This document shows positions 28,712 through 36,726 of a stretch of DNA of 64,000 nt, one piece after another (position 1 is the first letter of the stretch; each line of letters starts with the position of its first letter). The notes below the pieces were generated by a model that was not told the DNA's origin, made no database searches, and saw only the letters and a program-made list of their open reading frames with translations. A program made the position numbers and the translations under genes. Source of the stretch: Hyaloscypha bicolor E (lineage: Eukaryota; Ascomycota; Leotiomycetes; Helotiales; Hyaloscyphaceae); assembly GCF_002865645.1 (NCBI RefSeq), contig NW_020194684.1:4627952-4691951 (forward strand), written 5' to 3'.

Positions 28712-29012
28712 TGGTATAGCTATTTCTCTAGGAGTTACGTATATAGTTACGGGATACGGGATACGGGATATAGGTAATGGGTAATAGGACATGGGTAATG
28801 AGATATGGGATACGGGATATGGTTATATAACCTCGCATCCTATTAGTAACTTAACTAGTAGACTAGACCCCTTTAGGCTTAGCAGATTTAGGGATCGCAT
28901 ATTAATACTATAATATTATAATTCCTACTTCTGAATAATAACTTTACTAACCTTATATAAATAGTACTTCTATAACTATATAATAATGCCATATATTACT
29001 AGTAAACTAATA
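28712..29012 (+). repeat. 3' LTR of Copia element, 301 bp
   Basis: This is the less mutated partner of 22686-22986. It retains a run of short tandem units built on GGGATA/GGTAAT (about 28750-28815) that is partly erased in the left LTR. Confidence 0.85.
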
Positions 29013-30745
29013 ATAGTATTTATAATATTAGAATAATATTAAATTACTATTATATAAATAATAGTTATAAATTTAAGTATTCTTATTTTATAAAGAAATA
29101 AATAAGCTTTTATATCTTATTCTCTAACTAATATTATTATATAATATATACTAGTATATAAATCTAATAGAAATATAAAATATAATAATAGAAAAAATAA
29201 TAGAAAAGATAATAATAATATAGAAATATTAAAAATAATAGATTCTAAATATTTATTTTTTATAAAAATAATAAAATCTAATAAAATTAGTTCTTTTATA
29301 AAATCTAATCTAGTTACTAATATATTTTTATTTAATTATATATATTATATTTTTTTTTAATAATAATAAATAAAGTATTTATAATAATATTAGTATTATT
29401 ATTTTATTATATTAAAAGGTTTTATATAAATATTATATTTTTATAAGTTTAAGTTTATTAAAATCCTTTTAATAAATAAAATTCTTAAAATTATATCTAG
29501 ATAGTTTCTAGAAATTATTATTAATTATTTTATAGAAAATATATTAAAATAATTTAATATTTAGAAATTTTATTATTTTATTATTTTATTTATTCTAATA
29601 ATATTTAGATTAATTTTTAATTTTTAATTTTATTAATTTCTTAAAATTATTATTATTTATTATTATATATTTTATTATTATATATTTTATTATTATATAT
29701 TTTATTATTATATATTTTATTATTATATATTTTATTATTATATATTTTATTTTATTATTATATATTTTATTATTATAATATTTTATTATTATATATTTTA
29801 TTATTATATATTTATTATTATATATTTTATTATTATATATTTTATTATTATATATTTTATTATTATATATTTTATTATTATATATTTTATTATTATATAT
29901 TTTATTATTATATATTTTATTATTATATATTTTATTATTATATATTTTATAAACTTATATCTAGTTTAAAATAAGAAATTTAGGAAATAAAATATCGAGA
30001 TTTCGAAATAATTTAATAATTTTAAAGTTTAAAAGTTTTAGAAATTTAATTAAAAAAATAGTTTTTAAAAGAATTTTATAAAAGTTAAATAAAAATAAAA
30101 TAAAATAATTAAATAGCTAATTATTTTAATATTTAGTAAAATTAAATATCTTTTTTATTTATATAATTAAATTATAAATAATAGAATTAATAAATATTTC
30201 TTCTTTTTAATTAATATAATTAAATATTTTTCTTATTTATATAATAAATTATAAATAATAGAATTAATAAATATTTCTTCTTTTAATATAATATAATTAA
30301 ATATTTTTCTTATTTATATAACTATATTATAAATAATAGAATTAATAATTATTTTTTCTTTGATTTAAATAATAGCTTTATTTCTAAATAATTAAATCTT
30401 GGATAAATATAGCTTAATTCTTTCTAATTTATAAATACTAATTAATTAATATTAATTTACTAGAAATATATAATATTATTATATAATTATAAAATACTAT
30501 TTATATAAGTTAGTAAAGTAATTACTATTTAGAAATAAGAATTATAGTATTATAATATTAATATATAATCCTAAAATCTATTAAGCCTAATAAAAACTAG
30601 TTACTAGTTAAATTATTTATATAATATAAAGTTATATAATTATTATTTATTACTTATATTCTATTATTTAATTATTTTTATATTATATAACTATTAATAA
30701 TTATAACTATACTAATAATAAATTATAAATAATATTAAAATTTAA
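29013..30745 (-). mobile_element. Inverted, strongly decayed Copia 5' fragment (LTR plus gag)
   Basis: The reverse complement of 30,440-30,740 resembles the Copia LTR (22686-22986). The reverse complements of 30,100-30,350 and 29,240-29,330 resemble the region just downstream of that LTR and the gag region (about 23,030-23,200 and 23,935-24,060). So a second copy of the same family lies here in opposite orientation, with only its 5' end kept, directly against the 3' LTR of the first. It is more AT-rich and has no usable frame. Confidence 0.65.
29656..29950. repeat. AT-only minisatellite, about 15-bp unit
   Basis: About twenty head-to-tail copies of a 15-base unit (TATTATTATATATTT) with a few one- or few-base length variants and no G or C. 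It lies inside the inverted Copia fragment. Confidence 0.95.
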
Positions 30746-31219
30746 TTAATAAATATTTTTATTTTTATTTATTTTTATTTTATAATTATATTAATTATAA
30801 TTAAAAAGTAATTATAATATTACTTTTAAATAAAAATATTAAATATAATTATATATTAATTAAATTAAGGTAATATTTATATAAGATTATACTTTTTTAA
30901 TTAGAATTAATATTTATATATATTTAATAAAATATTAAAAATTATATAAAGAAATAAATATTAATTAATTTTTTTTATAAAGCTAGCTCTTGAAATTAGT
31001 TATATTTTATTTTATATTTTACTCTTATTATCTTAATTACTAATATAATATTTTATTATTATATATCTTATATTTTTATAATTTATAATTTTCTTATATT
31101 CTTTATATTTCTTATATATATAATTTATTAATAATTTAAACTACTTGAGATATTTAAAGAACTATAAATATGGTATATAATAGTACTAGTATTACTTATA
31201 TAATATAAGTAAGGAATAA
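30746..31219. other. AT-rich stretch without genes up to the isochore edge
   Basis: It is nearly all A and T. I see no frame, tRNA or recognisable repeat ends. Composition switches to normal at about 31,215, immediately before the stop codon of the next gene. Confidence 0.7.
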
Positions 31220-33145
31220 TTATTCAGCGTCAAGGGGGCAAACCGGAGGCTGATTATTAACTTGGATCCCCCCCCTCTTCTTTTGTGCCGAATCGTGGAA
31301 AGGCAACCTCCAACCACCCTCGCTCTCAGGTGTAGCAAGCCACAACCTCATTAAATGTCTCCTTGGTATAGGCGGTGCGTGGTCTTTATATGCTGTGCGA
31401 GCATGAAGCACCTACATCCCGGATTCTCAGATCAGTACTATCCTGGCAATTATAGTAGGATTCGAAGTTGAGGAAGTTTCTCATGCATAGTCTACCTTGA
31501 GACGTGGTTGGGCAGAAACAGGTCTCAAGGCACTCGAATTTTGAAATTGAGACTTACGTGCTCGTTACTCAGGAATCTGGAAACGTGGCCTCAGCAATTT
31601 TTTATTCTCAGTTGGTCAGAGGGGAAATAAAATAAGAAATGGGCCAGTTTTGGGATGTAGATTGGATACTCTAGAGAGTATCTCAAACACTGGAATGAAC
31701 ATAAGGAACCGGGTCATGCTTACTGGATATCTCCAACCTCAAGTATCATATGCAGCCGAAGTCGGTGCTAAAGTCCCAGAATCTCGGATCAGTATTGCCT
31801 AAAAGGGGTGAAATCAAGTTAAGGTAGTCTCTTTCGAGTTGTCCTCTCCCCAGCCACGCCTCGATGATAGACTGCTCGCAAGCGAACAAAGAACCAATGC
31901 TCCGAGAAACTGAAACTTACGCAAGTCTCCTCCAGCACCTTAGCAGCTTCGACCTCTGTAATTCATTCAGTCAGTACTGCTCAATTGCAAACCTCGGATG
32001 TGCCCGAACTCGAAAGAGGTCTGTTTAGGCAACCAAATTGAAACAGTCCACGAGCTTTTTGAACATAAAGATTCCTGATGCCCACAACCCCTGCGTTCAT
32101 ATCAAGAGGCAGGGCTTGGGATGCACATACGTTCTGGAGAGAGGTGGGGAATAACACCGGCGTTCATGAAACGATCGAGGGATTTAATGTAGTATGGATC
32201 CCACTTAGAATAAACCCGTCCGTTGGCACCCTTTTCGAGATAGAACACCGAAGTCCTGATGTATGGTTCTTCGTCGACGCTGGTTTCTCCTTTGCGGTCA
32301 AAATACCAGATAGGTTTGGCCAATGTTTCGGCAACATCAGGCCGTTCCTTCTGAAGGGTGTTCCAAACGTGGTGTGAGGAGACAATATCAGACTCCCCAC
32401 CCTCGAGAGCTCTGGCAATGCAAAGCAATCCAACAATATCCGAGTCGTCTGCATGGAAAAATTGGCTTCGGGAAGTGAGCCATGGACTTAGATTGCGGAA
32501 ACTTTTGGGCTTGGGTTTACCGAGCAGTTGTCCTGTAAATGCGGACTTTATCAATTTGTTTTGGATCCTCACCTAGATCTTTAACATGGCCGAGGACGTG
32601 ACCTCGGCCATTCTGGCTAACAAAATACCCTAGGTAGGTTCCCATTCCAAGATATGCAACAGCACTTTTGTGAAGCCCCCATTTTTCAACTGGGAATCCC
32701 TTGAAGAGAATAAAGCCCCTGCCGTTAATGATTTTAGCGCGGATAGCGGTCAACAGCGTGGATAACTTTGGCAGATGGAAATTATCCTGTAAAACATGAG
32801 GCATAGATTCTTGGCTTGTGCAGTTTTACTGACCTTTGAAATGCCTGTCAACGGAGTGTTATCGGCGATAAATTCATCCGCCACGAGGCTGAGTTCATTG
32901 AGTTCCTGATCATTCAAGACATGAACCCATCGCTCAGGGCTGTTGGCATAGTCCTCGGCTTTCCAAACGGTCTCCCCGGTGATCTCTTTGGGGAAATCCG
33001 AATAGGGCCTGAGTAATTCATAGATGGGTGGGTGCTGCCCGGAGGTTTTTATACCATCTGGGAAAATCTTTTTGTCAACACTGGTGTGCCCACTGGACCG
33101 CTCGTGAGGCGCCGTCGGCTGGACATCAAGTAACGAGGGAGCCAT
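31220..33145 (-). CDS. TauD/TfdA-family Fe(II)/2-oxoglutarate dioxygenase, 400 aa, seven exons
   Basis: Exons on the minus strand are 33145-32834, 32786-32521, 32465-32131, 31955-31921, 31767-31724, 31576-31558 and 31411-31220; they join in frame to 400 codons. The family couples 2-oxoglutarate decarboxylation to hydroxylation of small substrates; the substrate here is unknown. The HxD iron ligands are H197 and D199 in QFFHADDSD, and the distal His lies near residue 340 in VLHARTAY, with the 2-oxoglutarate-binding Arg probably in the PRRHLMRLW segment. The end (GGIQVN, PPVCPLDAE) is typical of fungal clavaminate-synthase-like members. The first two introns are 47 and 55 bp; the last four are 146-175 bp and related to each other, leaving exons of 35, 44 and 19 nt. 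The stop codon sits at the edge of the AT-rich block. The model needs transcript support, but phases and motifs agree at every junction. Confidence 0.92.
31412..31557 (-). repeat. Introner-like intron A (146 bp) in the TauD-like gene
   Basis: This is the last intron, donor GTAAGT and acceptor TGTAG. It contains a perfect 9-bp stem (31495-31503 with 31522-31530, CCTTGAGAC/GTCTCAAGG). Its 3' third resembles the 3' third of the channel intron 39298-39459 (shared GTAGAC, CGAATC and ACTGATCTGAGAAT-like blocks). Confidence 0.7.
31577..31723 (-). other. Long intron B (147 bp) in the TauD-like gene with hairpin
   Basis: Donor GTAAGC, acceptor TTCCAG. A perfect 7-bp hairpin GATACTC/GAGTATC lies at 31665-31671 and 31676-31682. 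Size and structure match its neighbours, but I did not see clear sequence identity with them. Confidence 0.6.
31768..31920 (-). repeat. Introner-like intron C (153 bp) in the TauD-like gene
   Basis: Donor GTAAGT, acceptor CTTTAG. Its first 30 bases match the first 30 of the channel intron 39298-39459 at 22 positions. The 26 bases starting at GGCAAT near its 3' end match at 23 positions, with only transitions. The branch site CTGAT lies in the matched tail. Confidence 0.75.
31956..32130 (-). other. Long intron D (175 bp) in the TauD-like gene with hairpins
   Basis: Donor GTATGT, acceptor TTACAG. It contains CCCTGC/GCAGGG (32089-32094 with 32109-32114) and CTGTTT/AAACAG inverted repeats. The branch site is TACTGAC about 18 bases before the acceptor. 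Confidence 0.55.
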
Positions 33146-33719
33146 GGTGCCTCGGGATGGCCGCAGAGAGCTTAATACTGTGATTGGGTGTGGCAGGAGA
33201 GGAAGGGACCGGGGATGCAGAACTGAGAAAAGGGAGAAGAACCTGAGAAGAGAAGATTGACAGAGGAGGAGACGCTTGTTTTATGCAACTCGTGCGATTG
33301 TGCCACCCCATTCTCTATTTGTATTACTTGGCCGCGGCAACTAGATTCGGTGGCAGCATCACTGATGCTGATCTGTTTCCTAGGCCTTATTGCGTGCTCA
33401 CTGCAGGTCGGGTGGGTCAGGGAAAGTCTAGCTTCGAGGCGGAGCCCCACCCCGCCCGGCCTTGGTCAGCTGACCCACACCCCCGAAACCTTATTCTTGT
33501 CGCCCTCTTATCGCAGCCGAGTGCACCGAAATCTTTTTTCTTCCTGAGCAACGACAATGACAACAACACCGACACCGACACCAACACAGCAGCCACTCTT
33601 TGTCTCAACCGCAATGGACGAAGCCTGTCTCTCTTTGTTACTCCCCAGACTCCCCGATCCGCGATAAAAGTGCAGAGCTCGCATTCTCTGGCCCTCAAAA
33701 GTCCCACGCTCAAGCGACA
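33146..33719. promoter_or_regulatory. Divergent promoter region between the TauD-like and helicase genes
   Basis: The 574 bp between two divergent start codons contain a perfect 12-bp palindrome, GGTCAGCTGACC, at 33464-33475, and a short CAACAC/CCGACA-rich run near 33560-33590 that is probably 5' UTR of the helicase. No TATA box stands out. Any shared control is inference. Confidence 0.5.
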
Positions 33720-36500
33720 ATGCCAGAAAAGGTCCATACCAAGTTTGGGGACGCCCCAGAGCCTCTATCAAGGACGCAAAATGAGTTTGGGCGAGAACCA
33801 CGGACTGCTCTTATCGATCGCCGGGATTCTACTTTCCTTGGTCCTTCTAAAACCAATGGAATTAAGTGGCTAAGCGATGGCAGTCCAAAGCTTAGCCAAA
33901 CCCCAAAGCCGTCGAGGCACGAGGACACGCATCAGCCAGCGATATCCTGCACAGCGTCGACAAAAAAAGCCACCAAGGAATTCAGACAGCAATTGAAATC
34001 GAGCTCTGTGAATGGGGCTTCCAGCAGTGGTCGAGAAGCTAGTGGGGTAGCACACAAGTTAGACGTGGCGAGTCGTTCGATCAATGGCGCTGCCCAGAAG
34101 CTTACCAGCAATGGCAATCGCAATTTAACGCAAGAGCGTCCGAATCTCCAACATCTTCGAAAAGTGGCAGCACAACTTGAGAGAGTTCGCAAAGACCTTC
34201 CAATTTGGGCCAAAAAGGCAGACATCCGCTGGGCTTTACGACATAACGATGTTCTTCTCCTCAACGGAGAGACCGGCTCAGGGAAAAGTACCCAGGTTCC
34301 ACAGTTCTTGTGTACAGAACCCTGGTCTAAGAAGCAGATGGTGAAGATTAAAAACCAGAACAGCGAGGAAAAGGTCATGCCCGTAGGAGGAATGATCGCA
34401 ATCACACAGCCTCGTCGAGTTGCTGCAATAACCTTGGCTCATCGTGTCGCTCGTGAGATGGGCTCTCCATTGATCAAAGGGGCCCGTGGGGAAGTTGGGT
34501 ACTCCGTTCGCTTTGACACGCTTGTACCTACAGGTGCAAAGATCAAGTTTGTGACAGAAGGAATGTTGCTGCAAGAGATGCTTCATGATCCCAATCTTAG
34601 AAAGTACAGTGCAGTTATTGTGGACGAAATCCACGAGAGAAGTGTTGATGTTGATCTCCTTGCCGGGTTTCTTCGACAGATCATACATGGTGACAAGAAA
34701 GGCCGTGGTGGAATTCCACTGAAGCTCGTCGTGATGAGTGCGACACTCGATCTGGGAGGTATCGAAGCATTTTTCGCGAAACCAGGAAGTCAGCCGACAT
34801 ACAAGCCAGGTAACAATCATGGCAAAGTCCTTGCGGCCCATCTGTTAGATCCCGAAGTTGATGGCGCGTTAGAGTCGGATCGGTCGCGGCGCTCTGCGGA
34901 TGAGTCCTCTTCTTGGGGTGGTTTCAGCAACTCGGACGATGAGAGCAACCAGTTGGTATCCTCCACTCCCCAGCTCAAGAAATCGACGAGTGTATCGAAG
35001 AATAGGCCAGTGCTTCTGTCCAAGGTTGGCTCGCCCCAGGCTCATGGAGACTCGTCTGGCACTGAGATGCATTATGGGGTCTCTGAGAATGGAGTAGCCG
35101 TCGAGTATGTACGAGGCAGGCAACATGAGGTGGATATCTTCTACGAGGTCAATCCCGCTCCAGACTACCTCCACAGTATGCTGCAGACAATACTTCAGCT
35201 ACATGTCAAGGAGCCTTTGCCGGGAGATATCCTAGCATTTCTTACTGGCCAAGAAGAGATCGAGACGTTACAGACACAGCTTGAGGGTTATGCGGAGAAT
35301 CTTGTCAAAGCTCTGCCAAAAATAAAAGTCATGCCGCTCCACGGCTCACTACCAGCCCAAGCACAGCAAGACGTTTTCGAAAAGGTCAAAGAGCATTTCA
35401 CACGCAAAATCGTCCTTGCTACAAACATAGCGGAAACATCAGTGACCGTTACTGGGGTACGGTTTGTTGTGGACTGTGGCAAAGCCAAAGTCAAGCAATA
35501 CCGGCCAAGATTGGGGATGGAATCTCTCTTGGCAAAACCTATCTCAAGAGTGTCTGCTATCCAACGCGCAGGACGAGCAGGACGAGAGGCGAAGGGGAAG
35601 TGCTTTCGGGTATATACCGAGCAGGACTACCTCCAGCTTGATCAAGACGATCTTCCAGAGATACTTCGTAGCGATGTGATCGAGGCCGTGCTCAAGATGA
35701 AGGCACGTGGAGTGAAAGATGTCTTGACATTTTCACTCATGGATTCGCCCAACATTCTAGCCATGGAGAAGGCTCTCCTCCAGCTCCACATAATGGGTGC
35801 GCTCGACGACCGCGGGGAACTTACAGATGCTGGGGTCAAAATGGCTAGTTACCCCCTCCCAGCTGCGTACGGCCGTGTGTTGATTGCGGCTGCTGAACTT
35901 GAAACCGATATTCTCCTCGAAGTCATAGACATCATCTCATGTCTGACCACAGATTCGGAGATTTTTCTTCAACCGAAGTCTGAGGAGGAAAGAGATGACA
36001 TTGAGTTGGGTCGCCATGATATTTCAGATCGATGGGGCGACCTTATCACACTTCTCAACACAATGCGAAAGTATGCCGCTGAGAACACTGATCGTATTGG
36101 TTGGTGCCGCCAACGTCTTGTCTCGATACGTGCTATGAAAATGGCGCTCGCAATTCGCAAGCAACTTCGTCAACTCTGTTTTCAGCAGAAACTGCTGAAG
36201 AGTCTTCCGCCACCAGATCCTCTTCCCGTCGAATCTATCACGCCTGAACGTGTCGAGTACATTCTCAAAGCATTCTTGAAGGCGTTTGGTACGAGAACAG
36301 CACTGTTGGCACCAGATGGAACTTACATGACGGCTGTAGGAAGGAATCCCATTTCGATTCACCCCTCGAGCGTTCTGTATAGACAAAGGGTTGAGGCTAT
36401 TATGTTTCTCGATCACGTATATACAGCCAAAAGTTATGCAAAGAAAGTTAGTATAATTCAAGCGAACTGGATTACTAGCATCTTAGATATTATAATATAA
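33720..36500 (+). CDS. DEAH-box RNA helicase (Dhr2-like), 926 aa, single exon
   Basis: The first in-frame ATG is at 33720. Helicase motifs occur in order: Walker A GETGSGKST (183-191), TQPRRVAA, DEIH (302-305), SAT (340-342), FLTGQEE, ATNIAETSVT and QRAGRAGR (615-622). The helicase-associated winged helix and OB-fold regions follow, ending with AIMFLDHVYTAKSYAKK. DEAH helicases remodel RNA in splicing or ribosome assembly; the overall pattern best fits the nucleolar Dhr2 group acting in 18S rRNA maturation, but that assignment is from memory of the family. A long N-terminal low-complexity region and a Ser/Asp-rich insertion (about residues 385-450) are typical of fungal versions. After QANWI the last nine codons are AT-rich and do not look like the family; the native tail may have been lost to the AT-rich tract behind it. 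Confidence 0.92.
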   Translation: MPEKVHTKFGDAPEPLSRTQNEFGREPRTALIDRRDSTFLGPSKTNGIKWLSDGSPKLSQTPKPSRHEDTHQPAISCTASTKKATKEFRQQLKSSSVNGASSSGREASGVAHKLDVASRSINGAAQKLTSNGNRNLTQERPNLQHLRKVAAQLERVRKDLPIWAKKADIRWALRHNDVLLLNGETGSGKSTQVPQFLCTEPWSKKQMVKIKNQNSEEKVMPVGGMIAITQPRRVAAITLAHRVAREMGSPLIKGARGEVGYSVRFDTLVPTGAKIKFVTEGMLLQEMLHDPNLRKYSAVIVDEIHERSVDVDLLAGFLRQIIHGDKKGRGGIPLKLVVMSATLDLGGIEAFFAKPGSQPTYKPGNNHGKVLAAHLLDPEVDGALESDRSRRSADESSSWGGFSNSDDESNQLVSSTPQLKKSTSVSKNRPVLLSKVGSPQAHGDSSGTEMHYGVSENGVAVEYVRGRQHEVDIFYEVNPAPDYLHSMLQTILQLHVKEPLPGDILAFLTGQEEIETLQTQLEGYAENLVKALPKIKVMPLHGSLPAQAQQDVFEKVKEHFTRKIVLATNIAETSVTVTGVRFVVDCGKAKVKQYRPRLGMESLLAKPISRVSAIQRAGRAGREAKGKCFRVYTEQDYLQLDQDDLPEILRSDVIEAVLKMKARGVKDVLTFSLMDSPNILAMEKALLQLHIMGALDDRGELTDAGVKMASYPLPAAYGRVLIAAAELETDILLEVIDIISCLTTDSEIFLQPKSEEERDDIELGRHDISDRWGDLITLLNTMRKYAAENTDRIGWCRQRLVSIRAMKMALAIRKQLRQLCFQQKLLKSLPPPDPLPVESITPERVEYILKAFLKAFGTRTALLAPDGTYMTAVGRNPISIHPSSVLYRQRVEAIMFLDHVYTAKSYAKKVSIIQANWITSILDIII

Positions 36501-36726
36501 TTATTATTTAAATAGCTAAACTATATAGTTTTATAATTAAATGAAAAGAAAATATAATCGAATCAAATATAAAGTATTTTTTTTAACTTTGTTATAATAT
36601 TTTAAAAATACTCTAATAATAATACTAATAATAATAAATTACATTTTATATAATTCTTAACTTTACTCTCTTGTACTAATAATATATACCTCAAATTAAG
36701 GCCCTAAAAATTAGTATAAATAACTC
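36501..36726. other. AT-rich intergenic island between convergent genes
   Basis: About 226 bp of composition like the transposon block, lying between the stop codons of the helicase and the channel gene. No repeat ends or frames are visible. It could be a remnant of a mutated insertion or simply AT-rich 3' UTRs. Confidence 0.6.

Larger units (their letters stand above)
22686..29012 (+). mobile_element. RIP-degraded Ty1/Copia LTR retrotransposon (6.3 kb)
   Basis: Paired 301-bp LTRs enclose a plus-strand gag-pol relic. A gag zinc-knuckle region is recognisable near 24925-24960 as a decayed CFVCKKPGCW-like segment. At about 27118-27300 the frame reads KSRLVI, a stop, AYNNSKKYIVL and SQRIILS, which is the Copia reverse-transcriptase block normally KSRLVVQAYND. 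The RNase H end is best preserved at 28172-28480. The order gag, integrase region, reverse transcriptase, RNase H is that of Copia (Pseudoviridae-type) elements. Stops interrupt all parts. Confidence 0.88.

Noticed and set aside
29656..29950. CRISPR-like repeat array
   Set aside because: The units are adjacent, pure A/T and without spacers, in a fungal transposon block; this is a minisatellite.
33283..33873. Plus-strand frame of 196 codons upstream of and overlapping the helicase start
   Set aside because: It is in another frame than the helicase, covers the leader region and has no recognisable product.
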